DNA of 64,000 nucleotides from JAXLRU01 sp046330935 (GTDB lineage Bacteria > Actinomycetota > Actinomycetes > Actinomycetales > Kineosporiaceae), in the NCBI GenBank assembly GCA_046330935.1, contig JAXLRU010000002.1, positions 930,001 through 994,000 on the forward strand, written 5' to 3'. Under the pieces are notes generated by a model. The model did no database searches, was not told the origin of the DNA, and was given only the letters and a program-made list of their open reading frames with translations. Of the stretch, positions 26,159 through 34,713 are shown piece by piece (the first letter of the stretch is position 1; each line of letters starts with the position of its first letter). A program made the translations under genes and the position numbers.

Positions 26159-28657
26159 TCAACTCTGCATTGATCGCTCCCGTGCTGCGATGCTTCGCGT
26201 CGACGTCGCCACCCCGAGGCCCAGGGCCAGAACGCAGGCAGCGGCGAGGGTGGACACCGGCCACCACGGAACCTGCACAACGATGTCGGACAAGCGCCAG
26301 CGGGCGGCCAGCAGCGGGGCGGCGGCCACCGGTACGGCCAGAGCGGCTCCCGTACCGACGACGAGTCCGACCTGTCTGCGGAGAACGGCGCGAGCCCACC
26401 TCACGGGGATTCCCAGGGCGATCAACCCCGCCGCGTACGAGCGCAGGGCACCCGCCTGAGCCCGAGCCAGACTGAAGACCGTGAGAGAGCTGGTGAGGCA
26501 CAGACCGACGAGGGTGACGACGAGTCCTGGCGGGGTAGGCGCCGGCGTCAACGGCTCGTAGACCTGGACGAAACCCGGTCCGTAGCCTAGACGCCGCGCC
26601 GAAGCCGAGGCAGCGGCGACCTTCGCAGGGGATAGCTCGACGACGACCGTCGTGACCGCGCCCACAGGCAGACCCATCGACAAGGCCGTGGAACGCAGCA
26701 ACAGCGCGCCCGTCGTGCTGTTCCACTCCGCACCGCAATCACCATGGCTCAGGGGTGCCGGGCGCGTCGGAGTCACCTCGAAACTCTTGAGATCCGTCAC
26801 GTACAGCGGTAACTGCGACCCGGAGGGTGCGGCGGTGGACTTGCCGAGGGTCACGAATCCTCCGCCTGCGAGCACCGAAAGATTCTCTGGCGTCAAGCGC
26901 CCTTGGCACAGGGCCTGAGCATCGGTCGCGGTCGCGATCGCGGAGACCGAGCCAAGGCCGGCGGAGGTCACCGTCACAGCAGAGACGTCGTCGAAGACCT
27001 CCCACTTCGACAGCCGGGAGGCGCTACCCGTAGCGGTCGCCACGGCGTCCACGAGGCCGCCGGGCGGTGACGTGGCGGTGCCGTTGGCACTGATCACGAC
27101 CTGGCCCTGCGGGACGCTGGAGACGAGGTCGCGGGCCTCGGTCGCCTGGATCGTGCCCAGGAGCGCGAGCATGGAGACGGCAGACCCGAAGGTGGTGGCC
27201 ACGAGTGCGACGGACCACGCGCTTCGCGTCCCGTCCGCCAGCAGACGGCGCGACGCCAGCCGCGCGATCGGCTTATCGGCGAACCCGCGCGACAGCAGCA
27301 TCCGCAGACACCACGGAGCGCCGAGCGCCACCATCACCACCAGGATCGGAACGAGGTAAAGGGCTCCCCCCACGCTGTCGAGCGAGCGGACGGACCACCA
27401 GAAGGCCACGACCGCGAATGACGCGAGCAGGCTTGCCGCGGCGGCCAGGACGGGACGGGGAGGTCGGCGCGCGACAAGCTGCGCGACCGATTCGCGTCCT
27501 TGCTGGAGCACCTCGAGCACGATCAGGAGCACGGCGGTGGCCACGGTCACGGCCACGAACCTTCCGGCGGCGCTCCAGGGAAGCGAGTAGGGCGCGAGAG
27601 GGCTATGCCGCAGCCCTTGCAGCGCAGGGCGACTCGACCAACCGAGAGCCGCGCCGAGGGCGCTGCCGCACAGAGCCATCGCCGTGCATGCGAGTGCCGT
27701 GGCCAACATGGCCGCTTGCCCGGCGTCGCGTGCGGGCATGCCGATCGCCCGAAAGGTGAGGGACCGCCGACGGACCCGCCGGTAGTTGACGGAGAACGCG
27801 GCCGTTGTCGCCAGGGCCGGCAGCATCAGGGAGGGGAGGAGATACCCGAGCGGAAATCGTTGGAGAGGCCCGCTTCTTTCGCGAGTCAGGACGGTTCGCC
27901 GGTCGAGCCATGAACGCAAGACCACCGTCTGCGCCGCCTGACGGGTCCCGCTGTCGGCGCCGCCCTCGTGCGCTGTGAGCCGCGCCTGCTCCTCGATGAT
28001 GGCCTCTCGCTGCGTCATCGGGTCCGCGCTCCGCCAGAGAAGGCTCACGCTCGGATTGATTGCGCCCATGCGCGAAGTGACGTAGTCGTCCACCAGGGAG
28101 ATCCAGGTATCGGGGGCGGCAAGGATCCGCCCTGAGGCCCGGGCGTAATCGTCCGTCACCCGTCCGACGACCGTGACGATGGCGTTTCCGGCGAGAACGC
28201 CGAGCTTTCCGTCTCGCACCTCGGCGGACACCGCGTCGCTGACGACGACTTCGCCGGGCCGTTCCGGCCACCGGCCCCCGAGCAATCGGAAGCGTTCCGG
28301 AAAAGGGTGTCCTGTCCAGGGTGCTTCGTAGTAGGTGACCGGGAGCCGCGGGTTCCCGTCAGGCCTGACGTCGAAGGACTGGAGGAGGACGGCCGTTTCC
28401 GAGGCGCCGGCCCGCTGGGCCGCGGTCTGCAACTCTGTGAGTGCTCGAGCATCAGGCTTGCCCGTGAACTCCACTGCCACGCGGGCGTCGAAGCGCCCCA
28501 AGCTCTGACTCACTGCCTGGGGGCCGGTCAGGGCGAGCGACTGCAGGGCGCAGAAGAGGGCGACGACCAGAGTGGCCACCACCAGGACCGGGGCCGCTGC
28601 CCGGCGCATGGCCGGCGCCCGGAGCAGCTTCGCGGCGATACGCAGCCGAAGTCTCAC
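26159..28657 (-). CDS. FtsX-like (MacB-type) ABC exporter permease
   Basis: 832 residues. An N-terminal helix after about 17 residues is followed by a large extracytoplasmic domain (about 45-270). Three helices form the first FtsX domain (about 275-390), a middle pair of helices follows, a second large external domain spans about 510-690, and the final FtsX helices lie at about 700-825. This two-FtsX layout is that of type VII/MacB-like mechanotransmission transporters. The GTG start overlaps the ATPase stop by 4 bp. GC is lower than the window average. With the ATPase and the I36-like secreted protein gene upstream it forms a plausible export or lipoprotein/peptide-handling cassette. Confidence 0.82.
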   Translation of the reverse strand: MRLRLRIAAKLLRAPAMRRAAAPVLVVATLVVALFCALQSLALTGPQAVSQSLGRFDARVAVEFTGKPDARALTELQTAAQRAGASETAVLLQSFDVRPDGNPRLPVTYYEAPWTGHPFPERFRLLGGRWPERPGEVVVSDAVSAEVRDGKLGVLAGNAIVTVVGRVTDDYARASGRILAAPDTWISLVDDYVTSRMGAINPSVSLLWRSADPMTQREAIIEEQARLTAHEGGADSGTRQAAQTVVLRSWLDRRTVLTRERSGPLQRFPLGYLLPSLMLPALATTAAFSVNYRRVRRRSLTFRAIGMPARDAGQAAMLATALACTAMALCGSALGAALGWSSRPALQGLRHSPLAPYSLPWSAAGRFVAVTVATAVLLIVLEVLQQGRESVAQLVARRPPRPVLAAAASLLASFAVVAFWWSVRSLDSVGGALYLVPILVVMVALGAPWCLRMLLSRGFADKPIARLASRRLLADGTRSAWSVALVATTFGSAVSMLALLGTIQATEARDLVSSVPQGQVVISANGTATSPPGGLVDAVATATGSASRLSKWEVFDDVSAVTVTSAGLGSVSAIATATDAQALCQGRLTPENLSVLAGGGFVTLGKSTAAPSGSQLPLYVTDLKSFEVTPTRPAPLSHGDCGAEWNSTTGALLLRSTALSMGLPVGAVTTVVVELSPAKVAAASASARRLGYGPGFVQVYEPLTPAPTPPGLVVTLVGLCLTSSLTVFSLARAQAGALRSYAAGLIALGIPVRWARAVLRRQVGLVVGTGAALAVPVAAAPLLAARWRLSDIVVQVPWWPVSTLAAACVLALGLGVATSTRSIAARERSMQS

Positions 28658-29376
28658 AGCGGCGCCCTCAGGGGCACACGTGCCTGGGGCTCTCCCACCG
28701 TGAGCGCTCCGTCGGACATGGTCAAGACTACGTCCGCGAACGACGTCACCATGGGGTCGTGAGTGGCCACCACGACGATCGCTCCCTGGTCGCTGAGACC
28801 GCGCAGGATCTCAAGCAGGGCCAGAGAGTTCCGAGAGTCGAGGGCGCCCGTGGGCTCATCGGCGAGGAGCACCTGCCGCCCACCTACGAGGGCGCGGCAG
28901 ATGCCCACCCGCTGACGTTGCCCTCCAGACAACTGGCACGGATACCGGGCGGCGAGCCCGTGCAATCCCATCCGCTCGAGTGCGGCGAGAGCCTCCACTC
29001 TGGCCTCTGACGCCTTCGCGCCCGCTACCTCCAGAGGTAGCATCACATTCTCGACTGCCGTGAACTCGTCGATCAGGTGGTGCTCCTGAAAGACGACTCC
29101 GACCCGTGTCAAGCGCAGTCGCGACCGCTGGTCCTCAGTGAGAGCGCCGACGTCAGTCCCCCCGACCAGCACGCTTCCCGAGGAGGGGACGTCCAGGCCT
29201 GCCATGAGATTGAGCAGGGTAGTCTTGCCGGAGCCGCTGACCCCATGCACTGCCACCAGTGACCCCGCGGCCAGGGTCACACTGACATCCCGGACGGCAT
29301 GGACCGTTCCTGAAGGTGCAGGGAAGCTCTTGGTGACGGCTGACAGAACGATTCCGCCCTCAGGCGATATCGACAC
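28654..29376 (-). CDS. ABC transporter ATPase (LolD/MacB type)
   Basis: 240 residues from the GTG at 29376, chosen because GAGGGAGG lies at the right distance; an in-frame ATG at 29415 lacks a site. Walker A GVSGSGKTT, Q-loop VVFQEHHL, signature LSGGQRQRVGICRA, Walker B VLLADEP, D-loop GALDSRN and switch His in ATHDP are intact. LolD-like features fit partnership with the FtsX permease encoded immediately downstream. Likely ATP-driven mechanotransmission to the periplasm-side domains rather than classical transport. Confidence 0.88.
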   Translation of the reverse strand: MSISPEGGIVLSAVTKSFPAPSGTVHAVRDVSVTLAAGSLVAVHGVSGSGKTTLLNLMAGLDVPSSGSVLVGGTDVGALTEDQRSRLRLTRVGVVFQEHHLIDEFTAVENVMLPLEVAGAKASEARVEALAALERMGLHGLAARYPCQLSGGQRQRVGICRALVGGRQVLLADEPTGALDSRNSLALLEILRGLSDQGAIVVVATHDPMVTSFADVVLTMSDGALTVGEPQARVPLRAPL

Positions 29377-29421
29377 TGGCCTCCCTCGCTCGAGAACCGA
29401 TCCGTGACGTTGCAAGCTGTT

Positions 29422-29793
29422 CTACTGGGCGCCCGAACAGTTCGAAGTGGTCTTCCAAGACGTCAGCTCGTCGTCATCGCCCCAGCCGACACTCGCCTTC
29501 TCGGTCCCCTTGTTCATGTTGCGGCAGAAGCCCCCCGCATTCGTGTCCTCGTACCACGCGCCATTCCTCGTCGTCTTGTTCTCCCACGAGGAAGTCTTGT
29601 CGTTGAGTGCCGAACCGACATTGGACAGACCGCTGCCCGGTCCCTTCACGTCGAGCAGGCCCACAAAGTTGCTGTCCGTGTAGATGCACGCCTGCCCTGA
29701 ACGGCAAAGATTGCTTCCGGCATGAGCGCCGGCAGGTGCGAATGCGGCGCCGAGGATCAGGATGACGAGCGCGCTGATTCCAGGAAGCTTCAT
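29422..29793 (-). CDS. Secreted peptidase-inhibitor I36-like protein
   Basis: 123 residues with a clean Sec signal (KLPGISALVILILGAAFAPA, cleavage near AHA). The mature protein of about 98 residues has four cysteines (CRSGQAC, FCRN, NCSG) and the crystallin-like I36 pattern: QACIYTDSNFVG, SSWENKT and AWYEDTNAGGF. The type member is a Streptomyces metalloprotease inhibitor. It sits 45 bp upstream of the ABC ATPase start on the same strand. A role with that exporter, as product or as sensor ligand, is inference. GC is lower than in neighbours. Confidence 0.75.
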   Translation of the reverse strand: MKLPGISALVILILGAAFAPAGAHAGSNLCRSGQACIYTDSNFVGLLDVKGPGSGLSNVGSALNDKTSSWENKTTRNGAWYEDTNAGGFCRNMNKGTEKASVGWGDDDELTSWKTTSNCSGAQ

Positions 29794-29946
29794 GACGTTC
29801 CCCGTTCGTGCCGAGCCCCCCCCGGATGGGCGGCCGTGCGGCGACGCTAGCAGGACTCGCTGGGATCGATCAATGGCGGGCGGAGGATCATCGAAACGGC
29901 TTCGGCCGCGCGGACCGGGCGCCGTCCGGTGAACCGGGAGCGCTGG

Positions 29947-30195
29947 TCAGTAGTGATAGCGAGCCTGGTGGACGACGAGGAGGTCGCCCTCGAGGGTGTA
30001 CACCAGCCGGTGCTCCTGGTCGATGCGGCGCGACCATGCACCGGCGAGATCGCCCGAGAGGCGCTCCGGCTTGCCCGTCCCGGTCGCCGGGTCCCGCTCC
30101 GCTTCGTTGATCAGGCGATTGATGCGCAACAGCATCTTCCGATCGCCCACCCAGCTGGTGTAGTCCTCCCAGCCACGGTCGGTGAAGGCGATCAT
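29947..30195 (-). CDS. yoeB: YoeB/Txe-family toxin
   Basis: 82 residues, the normal length for YoeB. The ribosome-dependent mRNA interferase fold is recognisable from FTDRGWEDYTSWVGDRKMLL and RINRLINEAERDP, then GKPERLSGDLAGAWSRRI and DQEHRLVYTLEGD. The C-terminal HQARYHY carries the catalytic His and Tyr pair that ends active YoeB proteins. The start codon overlaps the antitoxin stop by 4 bp. The toxin should be neutralised by the YefM-like antitoxin and act on translating ribosomes when freed. Confidence 0.92.
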   Translation of the reverse strand: MIAFTDRGWEDYTSWVGDRKMLLRINRLINEAERDPATGTGKPERLSGDLAGAWSRRIDQEHRLVYTLEGDLLVVHQARYHY

Positions 30196-30437
30196 TCGGG
30201 GTCGATGAGCTCTCGAGGCGTCACCGACCTGGCCTGCTCCAGCGACTCCCGCAACCGCTGCGCGTTGCGGGGAGAGGACAGCAGGTACACGGTCTCGCGC
30301 AGCGAGCGGTACTCGTCGGCGGGCACGAGGAACGCCGTCCCCCGCTTCGAGACGATCTCGACGGCTTCCTGGTCCTCGTTCACCTGCTCGATGAGCGGGA
30401 AGAGCTGGGCGCGTGCCTGCGACGCGGTGATGGACAT
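30192..30437 (-). CDS. yefM: YefM/Phd-family antitoxin
   Basis: 81 residues; ATG after GGAGG. Phd/YefM fold: MSITASQARAQLFPLIEQV then FLVPADEYRSLRETVYLLSS, which is the DNA-binding dimer module. The C-terminal tail (QRLRESLEQARSVTPREL) should wrap and inhibit YoeB. First gene of the bicistron, so it is made in excess and represses the operon. In the upstream 50 bp a TACAGT hexamer (minus strand, near 30456-30461) could be the -10, overlapping a TGTAC half-site typical of YefM operators; this is a weak call. Confidence 0.92.
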   Translation of the reverse strand: MSITASQARAQLFPLIEQVNEDQEAVEIVSKRGTAFLVPADEYRSLRETVYLLSSPRNAQRLRESLEQARSVTPRELIDPE

Positions 30438-30508
30438 GGGGGCACCTCCGCGACGACTGTACGACTTCCGGTACCGCTTCGCGACCGCCGATCAGGGGCG
30501 CCCGCTCC

Positions 30509-32695
30509 TCACAGCCCCACGAGCATCGAGCGCAGCGTGGCGGCGGGCACGGCGGCGGAGTAGTAGAACCCCTGCGCGAGCTCGCAGTGGAGTTCGCGCA
30601 GCATCGCCACCTGGGCGGGGTTCTCGACGCCCTCGGCCTGCGTGACCAGCCCGAGCCGGTGCCCGAGCTCGACGACGGCGGTGACGATCGCGGCGTCGGC
30701 GCGGTTGTCGGTCATGCCCCCGACGAACTCGCGGTCGATCTTCACGATGCTGATGGGGAAGTTGCGCAGGTAGGCCAGGGACGACTGCCCGGTGCCGAAA
30801 TCGTCGACGGCCAGGCGCAGGCCGAGGTCGCGCAGGTCGCCGAGGGTGCGGGTGGCCATCTGGGCGTTGTCGACGAGCGCGGTCTCGGTGAGTTCGAGGC
30901 AGATCCGGTCGGGGTCGACGCCCGTGAGGTCGAGAGTGCGGGCGACGTCGGCGACCAGCCCGGCGTGGGTGAGCTGCCGGGCGGACAGGTTGACGGCGAG
31001 GGTGAAGTCCTCGGGCAGGTCGGGTTTCCAGGCGGCGAGCTGCCGGCACGCCTCGTCGATCACCCACTGGCCGAGGGTGGTGATGATGCCCGTCTGCTCG
31101 GCGACGGGGATGAACCGGTCGGGCGGGATGGTCTCCCCGCCGGGGCGCTGCCACCGGGCCAGCGCCTCGGCCCCGCAGATCCGCCCCGTGGTGAGGTCGA
31201 TCGTCGGCTGGTAGTGCAGCGTGATCTCGCCCGAGCCGATCGCGGCCTGCAGCGACCCGGCGATGTCGAGGCGCTCCATGAGGCGCCCGCGCAGGATCTG
31301 GTCGAACACCTCGTGCCGCCCGCCGCCGGTCTGCTTGGCGGCGAACATCGCCGCGTCGGCGTCGCGCAGCACCTCGGTGGCGCTGCGGTCGGCGTCGTCG
31401 TCGACGACCGTGATCCCCACGCTGACCTGCGGCGTGAACGGGTTGCCGGCCAGCGTCATCTCGCGGGACAGCTCGACCTCGATCCGGGCGGCGATCCGCC
31501 GTGCCGAGGCGACGTCGACGGGTGCCTCGCACAGGACGACGAACTCGTCGCCGCCCAGCCGCGCCGCCGTGTCGCCCGGGCGTACGGCGCGGCGCAGGCG
31601 GTCGGCGATGCGGGTCAGCACGTCGTCGCCGGCCGCGTGGCCGAGGGTGTCGTTGACGACCTTGAAGTGGTCGACGTCGATGAACAGGACGGCGACGGGC
31701 CGGGGATCGCGGCGGCGCCGCTGCAGCGCCTGGTCGAGCCGGTCGAGGAACAGGGTGCGGTTGGGCAGGCCGGTGAGCCCGTCGTGCAGGGCCATCCGCC
31801 GCAGCTCGTCCTCGGCGTGGCGCCGCTCGCTGATGTCGTGCAGGGCGAGGACGGCGCCCGACGGTTCGCCCTCGTCGTCCAGCAGCGGCGCGGCGTTGGC
31901 GACGACGACGGCGAGCACCACGTCGTCCTCCGTGAGCACGAGCTCCTCGCCGTGCAGCCGCTCCCCGCGCAGCGCGACCGCGAGGGGGCGCTCCTGCGGT
32001 TTCAGCTCGTGCCGCCCGTCGGCGCCCCACGCGGTCACCGAGTGTGCGCCGGCGGGCGGTTCCCTGGGGGCGCCGAGCACCGACGGCGGGACGCCGAGCC
32101 GCGCGAAGGCGGCGTTGTGCAGGACGACGTCGCCGGTGGGGCCGCAGGCCAGGATGCCGACGTCGAGGCAGTCGAGCAGGTCGCGCAGGAACCGCCGTTC
32201 GGCGTCGATGGCGGAGGTGCGCTCGCGGACCAGCCGGGCCAGCTCGGCGTTGGCGCGCTGGTCGCGCCGGTGCAGGTCGCGGGTGAGCAGCAGGGTGCCC
32301 ACCCGCAGGCGGACGAGCGAGGGGTCCAGGGGGCGGGGCAGGTAGTCGTGGGCGCCGGCCTGCAGGGCCCGCCGGCGGCGCGGCTCGCTCTCGCGGGGGT
32401 TGCGGGGGTCGACGACCAGCATCGGGAGGTAGTCGTCGTCGGGCACCCGCGAGGTGAGGGTGAGGAGCAGGTCGGGGACGCCGTCGCCGGGCAGGTCGAG
32501 GTCGACGACGAGCAGGTCGGGGTCGAGGGCGAGGACGTCGCCGAGGTCGGGATCGGCGCCGAGACCGTGGACGTGCTGGTAGCCGGCGCTGTGCAGGAGG
32601 CCGCGGAGCAGGGAGAAGTCGGCGTCGTCGAGGCCGACGACGCCGATCCGGGAGGTGCGTGGCGCCGGCTGGCGGGCGCCGGGCACCGGGCTCAC
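30509..32695 (-). CDS. Receiver-PAS-GGDEF-EAL cyclic-di-GMP signalling protein
   Basis: 728 residues, soluble. An N-terminal receiver-like domain (about 15-135) has an acidic pocket GLDDAD and a likely phospho-Asp in LLVVDLDLPG. A linker coiled coil, a PAS domain (about 165-285) and a GGDEF domain with intact GGDEF at about 400 follow, then an EAL domain (about 470-720) with EALARW, NLSARQL, DDFGTG and VKIDREFV. Both catalytic domains look active, so it may make or break cyclic di-GMP. No histidine kinase is adjacent. A second GGDEF-EAL gene lies 3.7 kb away. The GTG start is at 32695, about 200 bp from the sRNA end. Confidence 0.88.
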   Translation of the reverse strand: MSPVPGARQPAPRTSRIGVVGLDDADFSLLRGLLHSAGYQHVHGLGADPDLGDVLALDPDLLVVDLDLPGDGVPDLLLTLTSRVPDDDYLPMLVVDPRNPRESEPRRRRALQAGAHDYLPRPLDPSLVRLRVGTLLLTRDLHRRDQRANAELARLVRERTSAIDAERRFLRDLLDCLDVGILACGPTGDVVLHNAAFARLGVPPSVLGAPREPPAGAHSVTAWGADGRHELKPQERPLAVALRGERLHGEELVLTEDDVVLAVVVANAAPLLDDEGEPSGAVLALHDISERRHAEDELRRMALHDGLTGLPNRTLFLDRLDQALQRRRRDPRPVAVLFIDVDHFKVVNDTLGHAAGDDVLTRIADRLRRAVRPGDTAARLGGDEFVVLCEAPVDVASARRIAARIEVELSREMTLAGNPFTPQVSVGITVVDDDADRSATEVLRDADAAMFAAKQTGGGRHEVFDQILRGRLMERLDIAGSLQAAIGSGEITLHYQPTIDLTTGRICGAEALARWQRPGGETIPPDRFIPVAEQTGIITTLGQWVIDEACRQLAAWKPDLPEDFTLAVNLSARQLTHAGLVADVARTLDLTGVDPDRICLELTETALVDNAQMATRTLGDLRDLGLRLAVDDFGTGQSSLAYLRNFPISIVKIDREFVGGMTDNRADAAIVTAVVELGHRLGLVTQAEGVENPAQVAMLRELHCELAQGFYYSAAVPAATLRSMLVGL

Positions 32696-32898
32696 GGCGA
32701 TGCCGCCCTGCGTCGGGATCCGTGCATGTCCACCCCCACCCGGAGCGCCGGCAGGTGTGGTTGATCACCGCCGTGCAGAACAGTGACTGAGAGTCTGCAC
32801 CTATTCGCGGTGCGTGCACATCGGCGCCGCGCGCCGGGCGGTCGCCGCGCTGCCAGGGAGGAGTGGGCCCGGATCGAACGATCGACAGGCCCGAAGGC

Positions 32899-32976
32899 AA
32901 AAAGAAGAGGCCCCGCGGCGACGGGGGAGACACCGCGGGGCCAACCACGAGGGCGACGGGGGAGACACCCTCGGGT
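32899..32976 (-). ncRNA. 6C-like small RNA with two C-rich hairpin loops
   Basis: On the minus strand two hairpins occur in tandem with the same 14-nt loop, TGTCTCCCCCGTCG. The 5' hairpin (32944-32976) has a 6-bp core stem extended by three more pairs beyond a bulge. The 3' hairpin (32909-32942) has a perfect 10-bp stem, GGCCCCGCGG, followed by TCTTCTTTTT, a true intrinsic terminator. The actinobacterial 6C RNA (mycobacterial B11) is defined by two hairpins with C-rich loops and this layout. The size is about 78 nt. C-rich loops of 6C RNAs pair with G-rich mRNA sites. The assignment rests on structure, not on a covariance search. Confidence 0.78.
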
Positions 32977-32982
32977 GAGTTG

Positions 32983-33012
32983 ATTCTGGCACCTGGAGGG
33001 GGAGTCTGCCAA
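32983..33012 (-). promoter_or_regulatory. Promoter of the 6C-like sRNA
   Basis: Minus-strand -35 TTGGCA (33007-33012) and -10 CAGAAT (32983-32988) with an 18-bp spacer. The predicted transcription start at about 32976 falls at the base of the first hairpin. This is one of the best sigma-70-like promoters in the window. Confidence 0.65.
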
Positions 33013-33061
33013 CCCGTCGCGGACACCTTTCTGAACCTGCGACGAACGGACCTGGACAACC

Positions 33062-34126
33062 TCACGCCAGCTGTGCCACGACCCAGCCGAACACCCCCGG
33101 CAGCGCCGCCGCCGCGGGCACGATCCGGCCCCGCACCGGCGCCACCCGGGAGGCCGCCAGCAACCCTCCGGTGAGCACCCGAGGCCGGGCCGACAGGGCA
33201 GCCCACCGGCGCGGATAGTCCTCCGGGCGCCCCGCCACGAGGCAGTCCACGGCCGTCACCGCGCTGCGCAGGCCCACCGCGAGGCCCTCACCGGTCAGGG
33301 CGTCCACGTAGCCCGCGGCGTCCCCCGCCAGGAGCACGCGCCCGTGCCGGCGGCGCCGCGACGCCTGCCGCAGCGGGCCGCACCCGCGGACCGGCCCGTC
33401 GGCCTGGGCGCCCTCCAGCCGCTGCGCGAGCCGGGGGAACCGCGCGAGCCACCCGTCGAACCCCTCGCCCCCGCCGCACAGCACGGCCACCCCCACCAGA
33501 TCGGGCGCCACCGGCGTCACGTACGCCTCGGCGTCACGCGCCCAGGTGACCTCCACGAGGTCGGACCACGGCGCCGTCCGGTAGTGGCGGCGCAGCCCGT
33601 AGCGCGGGTACCGGCGCCGGCCCGGCGGCGGGCGCGCCCTCGAGCAGGCGGCGGACCGGGCTGTGCAGGCCGTCGGCCGCGACGAGCCAGCGCGCCCCAG
33701 CGTGTGCCCGCCGCGCGTCGTCACGGTCACCCGCGCGTCGTCCTGGGTCACGTCCGCGACGGCGAGCGGCTCCCAGCCGACCCCCACCTCGCTCGCGCGC
33801 GCCGCGAGGGCCCGGGACAGCGTCGTCCGCCGCACCCCGAGCCCTGCCTCGCCGCGGAACAGCGCCTGCGCCCGGGTGGTGCCGTGGGCATCCTGGTAGG
33901 CGATCCCCCGGAACGGTCGGCCTTGCGGCCGCACGCCCAGGGATGCCAGCGTGGCGGCGGCGCCGGGCATCAGCCCCTCCCCGCACGCCTTGTCGATGCC
34001 GTCGCCGGGGTCGCGCGGGTCGAGCACCGTCACGCGCATGCCCGCCGACGCGGCTCGGATCGCCGCCGCAAGCCCCACGGGGCCGGCGCCGACGACGAGG
34101 AGGTCAACCGGCGACGACGCGGACAC
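33062..34126 (-). CDS. FAD-dependent oxygenase/reductase of a type III PKS operon (SrsC-like)
   Basis: 354 residues. N-terminal dinucleotide fold VVGAGPVGLAAAIRAASAG, and FAD-binding GD motif VLLAGDAAGYVDALTGEGLA at about 265-285. Between about 33610 and 33705 the frame carries out-of-family Ser/Arg-rich sequence. The neighbouring frame there reads ARWLVAADGLHSPVRRLLEG, the expected family motif, so two compensating one-base indels appear to have scrambled about 22 residues. Operon position after the ICMT gene (23-bp overlap) and the type III PKS suggests oxidation of an alkylresorcinol or similar phenolic lipid. Activity is doubtful if the indels are real. Confidence 0.78.
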   Translation of the reverse strand: MSASSPVDLLVVGAGPVGLAAAIRAASAGMRVTVLDPRDPGDGIDKACGEGLMPGAAATLASLGVRPQGRPFRGIAYQDAHGTTRAQALFRGEAGLGVRRTTLSRALAARASEVGVGWEPLAVADVTQDDARVTVTTRGGHTLGRAGSSRPTACTARSAACSRARPPPGRRRYPRYGLRRHYRTAPWSDLVEVTWARDAEAYVTPVAPDLVGVAVLCGGGEGFDGWLARFPRLAQRLEGAQADGPVRGCGPLRQASRRRRHGRVLLAGDAAGYVDALTGEGLAVGLRSAVTAVDCLVAGRPEDYPRRWAALSARPRVLTGGLLAASRVAPVRGRIVPAAAALPGVFGWVVAQLA

Positions 34127-34679
34127 CGGGATCCGCCTGCGGCTGCCGCGCCGACAGCGCGGACTCCTCCACCTTCACCCGCACCCGCAGCAGCACGAGG
34201 TTGGCCAGCGTGAAGGCCAGCGCCGTCACCCAGGCCGTGTGCACGAGCGGCAGCGCGATGCCCTCGGCGACGACGGCCACGTAGTTGGGGTGGCGCAGCA
34301 GCCGCCGCCAGCCACGGGCGTCGGGCTGCGCCCACCGGTACGGGCCCCGCTCGACCAGCTGCGCGCCCGGAACCACCAGCACCTTGGTGTTCCACTGCAC
34401 GCCCAGGCTGCGGATGCACCACCAGCGCAGGGCGTGCGCGCCCACCAGTAGGGCCAGCGCCGGCACCGCCAGTACGGGCAGGAACGGGCGGAAGGGCGCC
34501 TCGACGAGGCAGCCCACGAGCAGCGCCGTGTGCAGCGCCACCATCACCGGGTAGTGCCGCCGCCCCGACTCGACCGCCCCGCGCGCCCTCGCCCACGCCT
34601 CGTGCCGGCGCGCCACCGACAGCTCCACCAGTCGCGCGAGCACGACCAGCCCCACCAGCACCACGTACGCCGTCAGCAT
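34104..34679 (-). CDS. Isoprenylcysteine carboxyl methyltransferase-like (SrsB-type O-methyltransferase)
   Basis: 191 residues, about five membrane helices, ICMT/PEMT-like family. The C-terminal SAM-binding signature is LRHPNYVAVVAEGIALPL, and LERGPYRWAQP lies just before it. ATG after GGAGGGGGAGG. Such proteins next to type III PKS genes methylate the phenolic hydroxyls of alkylresorcinols (SrsB in Streptomyces griseus), rather than prenylated cysteines. It sits 34 bp after the PKS gene and overlaps the FAD enzyme gene. Confidence 0.82.
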   Translation of the reverse strand: MLTAYVVLVGLVVLARLVELSVARRHEAWARARGAVESGRRHYPVMVALHTALLVGCLVEAPFRPFLPVLAVPALALLVGAHALRWWCIRSLGVQWNTKVLVVPGAQLVERGPYRWAQPDARGWRRLLRHPNYVAVVAEGIALPLVHTAWVTALAFTLANLVLLRVRVKVEESALSARQPQADPGVRVVAG

Positions 34680-34713
34680 CCGCCTCCCCCTCCGTCGGGG
34701 CTCGCGCCCGCAC

